Source: Vibrio sinus
Lineage (GTDB): Bacteria; Pseudomonadota; Gammaproteobacteria; Enterobacterales; Vibrionaceae
NCBI RefSeq assembly: GCF_023634645.1
Contig: NZ_JAMKMR010000018.1
Location: 25,741-89,740, forward strand
Reading direction: 5' to 3'
DNA: 64,000 bases
Shown here: positions 44,500 through 52,842 of the stretch, piece after piece
Numbering within the stretch: position 1 is the first letter of the stretch
How the letters are laid out: each line of letters starts with the position of its first letter
The notes under the pieces: generated by a model
What the model saw: only the letters and a program-made list of their open reading frames with translations
Database searches by the model: none
What the model was told of the DNA's origin: nothing
Position numbers and translations under genes: made by a program

Positions 44500-45324
44500 A
44501 TGACCTACCAATGCCCACTTTGCCATAAAAGCCTGTCTCTCATCGATACACGGTACCAATGTGAAAATAACCACCAGTTTGATATGGCAAAAGAAGGTTA
44601 CGTCAATTTAATGCCCGCCAACCACAAGCGATCAAAAGATCCCGGCGACAATAAAGAGATGATGCAGGCTCGGCGTCGATTTTTAGCATTCGGACATTAT
44701 GAACCATTAGCAAAACGGATCGCGCAAGTCTGCGCTTCAGAGCTTAACAATAAAGATAACCCCTTGTTAGATATCGGCTGTGGAGAGGGATATTACACAC
44801 ATCAAGTCCAGCAGAAGCTCGTTGATACAAGCGCATCCTCAAACGTTTTCGGGCTTGATATTTCCAAAATTGCGGTTAAATATGCGGCCAAACGCTATCC
44901 TGATTGCCGTTTTGCCGTTGCCTCCAGCCATCGGCTACCTTTTGCCGCCCATTCTCTAAGTGCGATCCTTAGAATTTATGCTCCGTGTAAATCAAGTGAG
45001 TTGGTACGCTGTATAGAACCAGGTGGAGCGCTGATTACCGTCACACCAGCAGCTAGGCACCTATTTCAACTTAAGAGCCTGATTTATCAGGATGTAAAAC
45101 AGCATGATATGACACCAGAAACCCTTCCAGAGTTTGAGCTAGAGCTGGAAGAAAATATTCAATATCCAATGACTCTCCGAGATGGTTCAGCTCTCGATCT
45201 GCTCCAAATGACGCCATTTGCATGGAAAGCCAGCGAGGAGCTAAAACAAGAGCTTGAGCAAACGCATCAGTTTGATTGTGAAGCAGATTTTATGTTGAGG
45301 GTGTACCGAAAGCATTCAGATTGA
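44500..45324 (+). CDS. rlmA: RlmA, 23S rRNA (guanine-N1) methyltransferase
   Basis: Methylates G745 of 23S rRNA using S-adenosylmethionine. 274 residues: N-terminal zinc finger with CPLCHKSL and YQCENNHQFD, then a Rossmann methyltransferase with LLDIGCGEGYYTHQ and the catalytic region LRIYAPCKSSELVR. Start at the ATG at 44500 just before the zinc finger; an upstream TTG at 44452 would add 16 residues without support. It stands alone after hnoK. Confidence 0.93.
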   Translation: MTYQCPLCHKSLSLIDTRYQCENNHQFDMAKEGYVNLMPANHKRSKDPGDNKEMMQARRRFLAFGHYEPLAKRIAQVCASELNNKDNPLLDIGCGEGYYTHQVQQKLVDTSASSNVFGLDISKIAVKYAAKRYPDCRFAVASSHRLPFAAHSLSAILRIYAPCKSSELVRCIEPGGALITVTPAARHLFQLKSLIYQDVKQHDMTPETLPEFELELEENIQYPMTLRDGSALDLLQMTPFAWKASEELKQELEQTHQFDCEADFMLRVYRKHSD

Positions 45325-45503
45325 GGCTATTTCGATAGTTTAAAAATTGTGAGCCTTTAAGCGTGCCCCGCATCAATTTTCTAAATCAAGCCGAATAGGC
45401 GCACTTCTTGCTAGTACATAGATTGAACAAATTGCGCATAATTAGCGCAAGTTTTGTTCGTCACTGTCGATACAGTTGTAGAGTATGTAGTAAGGAGAGC
45501 AAT

Positions 45504-45863
45504 ATGATACCAGTAGGCATGGAGCCAGCGAAACTGCCTTCCAACCAACAGGTGAAGCCTCAAACTAACTCAATAAATGCTGAGAGTGGACCTGCTCCGC
45601 TCAAAGTTGAGCAAAACAAAGTCACTTTGTCTGAAGAGGGCAAAGCGCTGCTTGCCGCCCTGCAGCAGATTGATAAAGAAGAAAAATTGACAGACAACCA
45701 AGATAAATCCATCGGCGATAATGTGAATTCATTTACCCGAGGCGCACTAGGCTTAGAGCGGCCAGATAAAGTTGAAGAGGAACCCGCTGACGATTCCTAC
45801 GACGCAGGCAAGCTGCTTTCCACAGCGGCTACCATAGGCGGCATCATTTTAGCTCTAGTCTAA
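45504..45863 (+). CDS. Hypothetical protein, 119 residues, C-terminal hydrophobic
   Basis: Unrecognised. ATG at 45504 with AAGGAG upstream; an in-frame earlier start at 45408 is rejected. The first half is Gln/Asn/Pro-rich; the middle has a predicted helix VTLSEEGKALLAALQQIDKE; the last 20 residues (LLSTAATIGGIILALV) are hydrophobic and end the protein, like a tail anchor. A terminator follows, supporting a monocistronic gene. Confidence 0.75.
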   Translation: MIPVGMEPAKLPSNQQVKPQTNSINAESGPAPLKVEQNKVTLSEEGKALLAALQQIDKEEKLTDNQDKSIGDNVNSFTRGALGLERPDKVEEEPADDSYDAGKLLSTAATIGGIILALV

Positions 45864-45894
45864 CCGAACAATCCATTGATGACAGAATAAGTCC

Positions 45895-45936
45895 AGCTTG
45901 TTAATAAGTGAGTATTCATTAGCAAGCTCTTTTTTT
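45895..45936 (+). terminator. Terminator after the 119-residue hypothetical gene
   Basis: AGCTTGTTAAT pairs with ATTAGCAAGCT (one T-G pair), 12-base loop, then CTTTTTTT. Confidence 0.85.
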
Positions 45937-46053
45937 GCAATCAACATCCTACTTCTTATAAATTCTAACGACTTCTCAGGTTTCTCTTCTGAACCTAAAC
46001 TTTCGTGACTGTTCAGCTAAAGTATGTAGAGAGAACCACTAAGAGAACATGAC

Positions 46054-46917
46054 ATGAGCCAACCACTTAAAGAACTATTAGCGCTACTTCAGCTAGAGCA
46101 ATTAGAAGAAGGGCTATTTCGAGGCCAAAGTGAAAACCTTGGTCTACCGCAAGTTTATGGTGGGCAGGTTATAGGGCAAGCCCTGTCAGCCGCTAGATAT
46201 ACCGTACCCACAGATCGAGCGGTACACTCTTTTCACAGCTACTTTCTCTATAAGGGTGATCCACTCAAGCCGATTATCTATGATGTTGAAACGCTAAGAG
46301 ACGGCAGGAGCTTTAGCACCAGAAGAGTCAAAGCCATACAATATGGTAAGCCAATCTTTTATCTCACTGCTTCGTACCATATCCACGAATCTGGTTTCGA
46401 GCATCAAGTCGAGATGCCACAAGTTCCGGGACCAGAAAATTTTGCTTCCGAAACCGAATTAGCCGCCACACTTGCCGATAAACTGCCAGAGAAGCTGAAG
46501 AAAATGTTTTGCGGTGAGAAATCGATTGAGATTAAACCGGTTGTTGTCGTTAACCCTTTAAAGCCACACAAAGAGAAGCCCAAACAATACCTTTGGGTGC
46601 GTTCGAATGGTGAGATGCCAGATGATCTTCTAGTCCATCAGTATTTACTAGGCTACGCATCTGACTGGGGCTTTCTAGTCACAGCGTTACATCCCCATAA
46701 AGTGTCGATACTCACACCGAATTTCCAAGTTGCGACTATTGACCACTCAATGTGGTATCACCGCCCATTTAAAATGGATGATTGGTTATTGTATGCTATT
46801 GAAAGTCCTAATGCTTCAGCAACACGTGGACTCGTTCGGGGGGAAATATTTAACAGAAATGGCGAGCTCGTCGCCACTGCTGTACAAGAAGGAGTGATGC
46901 GGTTTAACAAAAGCTAA
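46054..46917 (+). CDS. tesB: TesB, acyl-CoA thioesterase II
   Basis: Hydrolyses medium- and long-chain acyl-CoA to free fatty acid and CoA. 287-residue double-hotdog enzyme; recognised from GLPQVYGGQVIGQALSAA, HSFHSYFLYKGD, ATIDHSMWYHRPF (catalytic Asp) and ATRGLVRGEIFNRNG, with the Gln in VQEGVMR. ATG start. Directly after the stop is a copy of the dispersed repeat. Confidence 0.96.
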   Translation: MSQPLKELLALLQLEQLEEGLFRGQSENLGLPQVYGGQVIGQALSAARYTVPTDRAVHSFHSYFLYKGDPLKPIIYDVETLRDGRSFSTRRVKAIQYGKPIFYLTASYHIHESGFEHQVEMPQVPGPENFASETELAATLADKLPEKLKKMFCGEKSIEIKPVVVVNPLKPHKEKPKQYLWVRSNGEMPDDLLVHQYLLGYASDWGFLVTALHPHKVSILTPNFQVATIDHSMWYHRPFKMDDWLLYAIESPNASATRGLVRGEIFNRNGELVATAVQEGVMRFNKS

Positions 46918-46920
46918 ACC

Positions 46921-46945
46921 TGCATCTTGAAGTAACTTGGGTATA
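46921..46945 (-). repeat. Copy of the dispersed TATACCCAAG repeat
   Basis: Minus-strand TATACCCAAGTTACTTCAAG (46926-46945) plus ATGCA, four bases after the tesB stop, in the gap to the convergent regulator gene. Confidence 0.8.
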
Positions 46946-46953
46946 AACTAAGG

Positions 46954-47412
46954 TCAAATAGGCAATGCAGTCGTATATTTTAACGACTCCATAGCAAAAG
47001 TAGAGGTAACATTGGTGATACCATCTACGCTATTGACGAGTTTTTTATAAAATTCATCGAATTTTTGAATGTCTTTAACTTGAACTTTCATCATGTAGTC
47101 GTATTCCCCAGCCATTCGATAGAACTCCATCACTTCTGGAAAATCTGACACTTTCTCAACAAAGCCACTGTACCACTCATGGGAATGATCACGCGTTTTC
47201 ACCAACACAAACGCGGTAAACGCCAATTCCAATTGCTCTGGGTTGAGCAGTGCGACACGCTTATCGATTACCCCAGAGTCTTCTAACTTTTTTAACCTTT
47301 TCCAACACGGCGTTGTGGTCAAATTGACAGCTTCCGCTAATTCATTCAGAGATAGTGTGCCGTCTTTTTGCAACAAGGATAGGATGGTACGATCAACTTT
47401 ATCAAGATCCAT
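46954..47412 (-). CDS. Lrp/AsnC-family transcriptional regulator
   Basis: 152 residues: N-terminal winged helix-turn-helix (RTILSLLQKDGTLSLNELAE, then LTTTPCWKRLKKLEDSGVI as recognition helix) and a C-terminal RAM/ligand-binding domain (AFVLVKTRDHSHEWY, EVMEFYRMAGEYDYMMKVQV). It is a local, non-Lrp paralogue that probably responds to an amino acid. No adjacent divergent target gene, as the upstream 520 bases are non-coding. ATG start. Confidence 0.92.
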   Translation of the reverse strand: MDLDKVDRTILSLLQKDGTLSLNELAEAVNLTTTPCWKRLKKLEDSGVIDKRVALLNPEQLELAFTAFVLVKTRDHSHEWYSGFVEKVSDFPEVMEFYRMAGEYDYMMKVQVKDIQKFDEFYKKLVNSVDGITNVTSTFAMESLKYTTALPI

Positions 47413-47875
47413 TTTCTACTTTCACTCACAATTATAGAAAAATATCCCATGAATTATGGGTTATTGGGGAAGCAAAATAAAGGTATTTTTAGTGACTGTA
47501 TATATCATTTGCTAATAAGTCATAAGGAAGGCAACTATGTATGCCTGTAAGTAACGGACTTATTACATCATCAACAAACCCTGCGCTGGTTTGTCGCTTA
47601 GGAATGATACTACGCTAACACTACCTTGTATTTCAGGGATAGCAATTTATTTAAAAGATGAGAGGGTGGCTAAATTAAAGGAACAAACTCCCCTGCCATT
47701 CCTCTATTGCGCTAGCATTCTATATGCAATAAATTGAATTTTCTAGCGATAAATCTCAACAACTATCGTAAATGTAACGCATCTTTCGGATTTAATGTGC
47801 AACATATTCAATATTCACTTATCGCAGTGTGAAGTTTAAGTCTGCCAAAAAATTAAGCGTCGAGAAAACCCTGCA
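47413..47875. other. Intergenic region upstream of the Lrp-type gene
   Basis: About 460 bases. A 7-bp hairpin ACAAACC/GGTTTGT lies at 47574-47594. A ribosome-site-like AAGGAAGG precedes a five-codon frame at 47536, too short to interpret. No gene or known RNA recognised. Confidence 0.5.
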
Positions 47876-47878
47876 GAA

Positions 47879-47909
47879 CAAAAAAAGGCCTGAACATTAA
47901 TGTCAGGCC
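47879..47909 (-). terminator. Terminator after the Tim44-domain gene
   Basis: Minus-strand GGCCTGACATTAATGTTCAG forms a stem (GGCCTG/CAGGCC plus ACAT/ATGT with a bulge), followed by a run of seven T. Confidence 0.85.
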
Positions 47910-47932
47910 CCTGATGTAAGTGCTTACTAAAA

Positions 47933-48811
47933 CTAGCCTTGGATCCCTACAATTAACCACGGTGCGTTAGGCGTGGTAAGATCTCGTTCAAGGTGCCACA
48001 AATCTTTAATGTCTTCTTCTACATTTTCGACTGGGTCCTTGTATCGCCCACTAAATTGTAAGCTGATCTGTGCTTTCTGAGCATCGAATTCCGCGCGAAC
48101 AATTTCTGCATCGACATACATGACATCAGTATGCTGCTCACCCTGTAACTTTGCTCGCTCTTCTTTAAGATCGGCAAATAGGCTTGCTGACACATACTCT
48201 TCGATCTTATCCAGCTGATTAAAATTCCATGCGCCTTGAAGGATTCGATAATGCTCTCTTGCACCATCAACAAAGGACACTTGATCAAACCCTGGGGGAA
48301 AGTTATGTGGAACATCGTTCACTGATCCAAACTGACCAGTAGAAGTATTACCTCCACCTGCTTGCTCAAAATTTCTTTCATTCACAGGCTCGGTTTTCGG
48401 TTCATGCGCACCGCCATATGCGGGCTGCTGACGATGCTGGTTAATGCTGCCTTGTTTAGCCCCTAGCATACCTCGCACCAGTTTGAATATGATAAAAGCA
48501 ATCACACCTAGGATAAGAATATCCATAAACTGGATGCCATCAAACGCACCACCGAACATGGCCGCTAGCAATCCTCCGGCTAACAAACCACCAAGTATTC
48601 CGCCCATCAGGCCTTTTTTACTCGAGCCTTGAGCTTTGCCTGCCTGATTCTTACCAATACTATTGGTGTTCATGTTTTGTTGTTTAGGCGCAGGCGCAGT
48701 TTTGAAACTTTTTCCAAAAGATCGCCCACCGCCAAACTTTTTAGCTTCTGCTACTTGCGCGGTAACAACGGTGACCATCAATATCGCCACAAGAGATAAA
48801 AATCGTTTCAT
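47933..48811 (-). CDS. Tim44-like domain membrane protein
   Basis: 292 residues. A signal sequence (FLSLVAILMVTVVTAQVAEA) is followed by a Gly/Lys/Gln-rich segment (GGGRSFGKSF), a glycine-rich hydrophobic segment (GLMGGILGGLLAGGLLAAMFGG), a second helix (MDILILGVIAFIIFKLVRGML), and a C-terminal Tim44-like domain (about residues 175-292, GAWNFNQLDKIEEYVSASLFADL). Bacterial members are inner-membrane proteins of unknown role. AAGGAAG before the ATG. Single-gene unit with its own terminator. Confidence 0.88.
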   Translation of the reverse strand: MKRFLSLVAILMVTVVTAQVAEAKKFGGGRSFGKSFKTAPAPKQQNMNTNSIGKNQAGKAQGSSKKGLMGGILGGLLAGGLLAAMFGGAFDGIQFMDILILGVIAFIIFKLVRGMLGAKQGSINQHRQQPAYGGAHEPKTEPVNERNFEQAGGGNTSTGQFGSVNDVPHNFPPGFDQVSFVDGAREHYRILQGAWNFNQLDKIEEYVSASLFADLKEERAKLQGEQHTDVMYVDAEIVRAEFDAQKAQISLQFSGRYKDPVENVEEDIKDLWHLERDLTTPNAPWLIVGIQG

Positions 48812-48989
48812 CTTCTTCCTTACGTATTTTTCCTATCCATTTCTAATCATAGCGTTTCAAGTGACGGGGGGAAACATCTACTCTTCGAATTCATGTATCA
48901 GAATATTGCAAAAGGAGCATAGGTTTGTTGACGCTACTATACATACCTATCTAAAATATTGAACGTTGTATTATTAGCGATTAAGTAGC

Positions 48990-49580
48990 ATGGCACGTAG
49001 AAATGATCACACACGCGAAGAGTTAACTGAACTGACTCTCGCGGCAGTAAAAACCTTTTTGTCCGACAAATCACATCATGAATTGAGCTTGAGAAAAATC
49101 GCCAATCTTGTTGGTTATGTTCCGAGCACACTCGTCAATATTTTTGGCAATTACAACCTTCTACTCCTTCATGTCATCGCAGAAACGCTCGACGAGCTTT
49201 CTGAACAGGCTCAAAGTATCTTGGCAAATGAGCAGCAACCTAAACAAGCCCTGTACCAACTGGCTTATTGTTATCATGATTTCGCTTGCGACAATCGATA
49301 TCGTTGGCAGCTAATTTTTGATCACAATATGAATGGCGAATCCTTACCAGAATGGCAAGCACTGAGAATCGAAAAAATGACGGGCATGCTCGAAGGTCTT
49401 CTCAAGCTCCTATCTCCCGATAGAAGCTGCACCGAAGTCGTACAAGCAAGTCGAGTGCTTTGGGCTGGTGTACATGGTATTACCTTGCTTAGCGTAGACG
49501 ATAAGTTTTTTGCCGCCGAACCCATCGATGGCAAAAAGTTGATCTCAAATTTACTCTCCCACTACCTCACCGATTGGTAA
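48990..49580 (+). CDS. TetR-family regulator
   Basis: 196 residues: helix-turn-helix (ELSLRKIANLVGYVPSTLVNIFGNYNLLLLHVI, about residues 31-63 in the translation, given here only in part as the conserved SLRKIANLVG and NIFGNYNLLL) and a C-terminal domain with the WAGVHGI motif, which is the WHG type. It lies 17 bases before the MFS-PlsC fusion on the same strand, so it likely regulates that gene and itself. Ligand unknown, possibly an acyl or phospholipid species. Confidence 0.9.
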   Translation: MARRNDHTREELTELTLAAVKTFLSDKSHHELSLRKIANLVGYVPSTLVNIFGNYNLLLLHVIAETLDELSEQAQSILANEQQPKQALYQLAYCYHDFACDNRYRWQLIFDHNMNGESLPEWQALRIEKMTGMLEGLLKLLSPDRSCTEVVQASRVLWAGVHGITLLSVDDKFFAAEPIDGKKLISNLLSHYLTDW

Positions 49581-49597
49581 CGACGAAAGGATGAAAT

Positions 49598-51472
49598 ATG
49601 CCAACACAAGAAAATGGCAGTTTACTTAGACAAAAACGTTTTCTTCCCTACTTTATTACACAATTTTTCGGCGCTTTTAATGACAATGTGTTCAAAAATG
49701 TATTGTTAATCTTCGTTGCTTTTTCGAGCACACAAGCGCTTCCCATGTCGAGCAATTTGTTTATCAACTTGGCTGCGGGATTGTTTATCTTGCCATTTTT
49801 CTTGTTTTCAGCGTCGGCCGGGGTATTGGCCGACAAATACGAAAAATCAAACTACATCAGAAAAGTCAAAATCTTTGAAATTGTTATCATGACATTTGGA
49901 GCAATTGGTTTTATCACCAATAGCTACGGCATACTGCTTATCTTACTGTTTTTGATGGGTACTCAGTCGGCGTTTTTTGGTCCGGTCAAATACGCGTTAT
50001 TACCTCAACACTTAAAAGCCAAAGAGCTAGTCCCGGGTAACGCACTGGTTGAAACAGGTACCTTCCTGGCCATTTTAATTGGAACCATAGGCGCTGGGTT
50101 CATCGCTTCAGCAGAGCAAGCAAAATGGCTCGCAGGCATTTCGGTGATCCTGTTTGCCGTGTTAGGTTATTTAGCAAGTCGGCATATCCCAATCGCCCCC
50201 GCTTCTGCACCAGAGCTGACCTTTCGCTGGCAACCGGTGAAACATACCAAAACAACCTTATCCATCGCGAAGACAGATAAGGTTATCTTTCAATCTATTA
50301 TGGCGATAAGCTGGTTCTGGTTTTTAGGCGCCACCTATTTAACGCAATTCCCTAATTTTACTAAAGTCTATCTACATGGCGGAGAAAGTGCGGTTTCCTT
50401 TTTACTGGCCCTATTTTCCATAGGTATCGCTGTTGGCTCCCAACTGTGTGACAAGTTATCTGGGCACCGAATCGAGATAGGCATCGTACCTATAGGCAGT
50501 CTAGGCATTACTGTTTTCGGCTTTTTGATAGCCTATTCTATCCCGCACGATCTTCCGCAGTTTAGCTCCCTTTATTCGTTCATCTCCTACCCAGGTCTTT
50601 GGCCAGTTTTCGCCTGTTTGTTGTTGCTTGGCGCTTCTGGTGGTGTGTTTATTGTTCCTCTGTATGCTTTGATTCAGCACCGATCAAAAGTAAACCAACG
50701 AGCGCAGATCATCGCAGCATTAAATATCTACAACGCGTTGTACATGGTAGGTAGTGCAGTATTGGCGATTGTGGCTTTATCTGTGCTAGGTCTTTCTATC
50801 CCAGCACTCTTTGTCCTTATTGCCATCATCAACTTTGCCATTACCATCTATTTGTGCTTTCAAGTTCCTGTATTTCTTGTGCGGTTTGTTTTATGGATTC
50901 TGACTCACACCATTTACAAGGTAAAACATAAGAACTTTCATCATCTGCCAGAAAACGGGGGGGCTCTGATAGTGTGTAATCACGTCAGCTATATGGATGC
51001 GCTGTTACTCAGTGCTATCTGTCCAAGGCTCATTCGATTTGTGATGGAAGAAGACTATGCTCAATTCAAACCGCTGCAACGTTTTTATCAAAGAGCCGGC
51101 GTCATCCCAATATCTGCGACCAATAAAAGTGCTATCCGCGCCGCACTTAAGTCCGTTGAAGATGCACTGAATGATGGTGAGTTGGTTTGTATCTTTCCAG
51201 AAGGAAAGCTCACACCAGACGGTGAGGTCCAAGAGTTTCGTCGTGGAGTAGATTTGATACTCAGAAATGCCACCGCACCCGTTATCCCTATCGCTCTAAA
51301 AGGTATGTGGGGAAGCTACTTTAGCCGCTACAAAGGTAGAGCATGTAAAGGCTTGCCATCTCGTTTTAGAACAAAAATAGAAATTGAAGCCGCACCGCCA
51401 ATTGAAGCTGCACAAGTAGATACGGTTTCTCTGCGCAATGTTGTCTCTGAGCTGAGAGGAGGATGGCGCTAG
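49598..51472 (+). CDS. MFS transporter fused to PlsC-type acyltransferase
   Basis: 624-residue inner-membrane protein. Residues 1-430 form a 12-helix MFS domain like the lysophospholipid flippase LplT (PYFITQFFGAFNDNVFKNV, GTQSAFFGPVKYALLPQHL). Residues about 440-620 are a PlsC acyltransferase with the HX4D motif in CNHVSYMDALLL and the FPEG motif in CIFPEGKLTPDG. In E. coli, LplT is separate and Aas carries the acyltransferase plus an acyl-ACP synthetase; here the synthetase part is absent and the gene stops after PlsC. Likely role is uptake and re-acylation of lysophospholipids. AAGGA precedes the ATG. Confidence 0.9.
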   Translation: MPTQENGSLLRQKRFLPYFITQFFGAFNDNVFKNVLLIFVAFSSTQALPMSSNLFINLAAGLFILPFFLFSASAGVLADKYEKSNYIRKVKIFEIVIMTFGAIGFITNSYGILLILLFLMGTQSAFFGPVKYALLPQHLKAKELVPGNALVETGTFLAILIGTIGAGFIASAEQAKWLAGISVILFAVLGYLASRHIPIAPASAPELTFRWQPVKHTKTTLSIAKTDKVIFQSIMAISWFWFLGATYLTQFPNFTKVYLHGGESAVSFLLALFSIGIAVGSQLCDKLSGHRIEIGIVPIGSLGITVFGFLIAYSIPHDLPQFSSLYSFISYPGLWPVFACLLLLGASGGVFIVPLYALIQHRSKVNQRAQIIAALNIYNALYMVGSAVLAIVALSVLGLSIPALFVLIAIINFAITIYLCFQVPVFLVRFVLWILTHTIYKVKHKNFHHLPENGGALIVCNHVSYMDALLLSAICPRLIRFVMEEDYAQFKPLQRFYQRAGVIPISATNKSAIRAALKSVEDALNDGELVCIFPEGKLTPDGEVQEFRRGVDLILRNATAPVIPIALKGMWGSYFSRYKGRACKGLPSRFRTKIEIEAAPPIEAAQVDTVSLRNVVSELRGGWR

Positions 51473-51614
51473 CTCATCTCATAAGGAAGCTGGAACCATG
51501 TGAAGGAGCATGAGATGTTGTTAAGTTTTTCTGAACACTCGTTCAAAACATTAATACTTATAAAACTTAAAACTTGTGTACAATCACCACATATTTCATC
51601 AGTGGTTCGATTTC

Positions 51615-52544
51615 ATGACAATAAATAAAAGTTATATACCGTTTGGTTTGGCGATGGGCGCGACACTAACGCCTTTCGTTAATTCCCCAATTGCACTCGT
51701 TATTGGCTTTGTAATGGCTAGCTTCGGCATGGTCCCACAAGGATTTTCTTTAACCAAGTGGACCAAAACCTTACTGGCGTATTCAATCGTTGGCTTGGGC
51801 TTTGGAATACCCTTTCGCCAAGCGCTTACTGTTACATCAGATGGTATTGGCCTAATCGTCGCGACCATCGCAGGCACATTAGTACTCGGTTGGATTGTTG
51901 CTCGAACCATCAAGCTAAATAAAACCACTGGATATCTTATTGCATCTGGTACTGCAATTTGCGGAGGCAGTGCGATTGCTGCCATCGCTCCAGCCATCAA
52001 TGCCGACGACGAACAAATTGGCTTAGCACTTGCGACCATCTATATCCTTAACTCAATAGCACTATTTTTATTTCCAGTTATCGGTCATGCCCTACATTTA
52101 GACCAGCAAACCTTTGGTACTTGGGCAGCAATTGCTATTCACGATACGTCCTCTGTGGTTGGCGCAGCTTCTGCGTACGGAAATGAAGCGCTCACAACAG
52201 CTACAACACTAAAACTCACTCGTGCTTTATGGATCATCCCTGTTGCCTTTATCAGTGCCATGCTATTTAGAAGTGAGTCAAAGAAAATTACTATTCCTTA
52301 CTTTATTTTCTTTTATATCTTGGCCATTGGTATTAGCGACTGGTTGCCACAATTTCATGTGCTATACCATGGAATATTCGTTGCTTCCAAAAAACTGCTG
52401 GTCGTGTGTTTATTCTTAATCGGTTGTGGCATTACGATTGAAAAACTGAAAGCGACGGGTGCCAAACCGCTGATGTATGGCGTGGGGTTATGGATTGCTA
52501 TTTCTGTTTCTTCATTGACTTGGCTGCTTTACCATAAGCTTTAA
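51615..52544 (+). CDS. YeiH-type putative membrane transporter (UPF0324)
   Basis: 309-residue integral membrane protein with about ten helices. Family features are the repeated GxAICGGSAIAA (SGTAICGGSAIAAIAPAI) and AIAIHDTSSVVGAASAYG. Relatives are annotated as putative sulfate or export proteins without firm proof. Start at the ATG at 51615; a GTG at 51576 would add 13 residues that are not hydrophobic. The ribosome site is weak. Confidence 0.88.
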   Translation: MTINKSYIPFGLAMGATLTPFVNSPIALVIGFVMASFGMVPQGFSLTKWTKTLLAYSIVGLGFGIPFRQALTVTSDGIGLIVATIAGTLVLGWIVARTIKLNKTTGYLIASGTAICGGSAIAAIAPAINADDEQIGLALATIYILNSIALFLFPVIGHALHLDQQTFGTWAAIAIHDTSSVVGAASAYGNEALTTATTLKLTRALWIIPVAFISAMLFRSESKKITIPYFIFFYILAIGISDWLPQFHVLYHGIFVASKKLLVVCLFLIGCGITIEKLKATGAKPLMYGVGLWIAISVSSLTWLLYHKL

Positions 52545-52576
52545 CTCTCTTGCACATAGAAAGCTCCGCCCAAGTC

Positions 52577-52600
52577 GCAACTTGAGTTGGCTTGGGTATA
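52577..52600 (-). repeat. Variant copy of the dispersed TATACCCAAG repeat
   Basis: Minus-strand TATACCCAAGCCAACTCAAG then TTGC, similar to the other copies but with changes in the middle. It sits two bases after the stop of the 51-residue ORF. Confidence 0.55.
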
Positions 52601-52602
52601 AA

Positions 52603-52758
52603 TTAGCTTGAACGTCGGCCTTTCTGCAGGGAAATACAGATAATCAAAACAAAGGTTGTTAGAAAAGCCGTCAGTTCAAGCAATGACCGTACAAGCCCAC
52701 CATTCTGAGTTGCAATGACAATTTGGAACACAATTGCAAGTAACAGAAACAATCTCAT
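52603..52758 (-). CDS. Small membrane protein, 51 residues
   Basis: Not detected by usual length limits. ATG at 52756-52758 with GAAGG about six bases upstream. Product begins MRLFLLLAIVFQIVIA, has a polar hinge (TQNGGLVRS), then a second hydrophobic helix (ELTAFLTTFVLIICISL) and a basic end (QKGRRSS), which fits positive-inside topology with both ends cytoplasmic. No family recognised. It lies between yeiH-like and menE genes on the minus strand, about 85 bases after menE, and may be the last gene of the men transcript. Confidence 0.65.
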   Translation of the reverse strand: MRLFLLLAIVFQIVIATQNGGLVRSLLELTAFLTTFVLIICISLQKGRRSS

Positions 52759-52842
52759 TTTGTGCCTTCGTAATTCACTATTCGCTTAATGGACTTTATT
52801 ATGGATGGAGGACGTTAGAAATTTAAATTCTGTTTTGGACTA

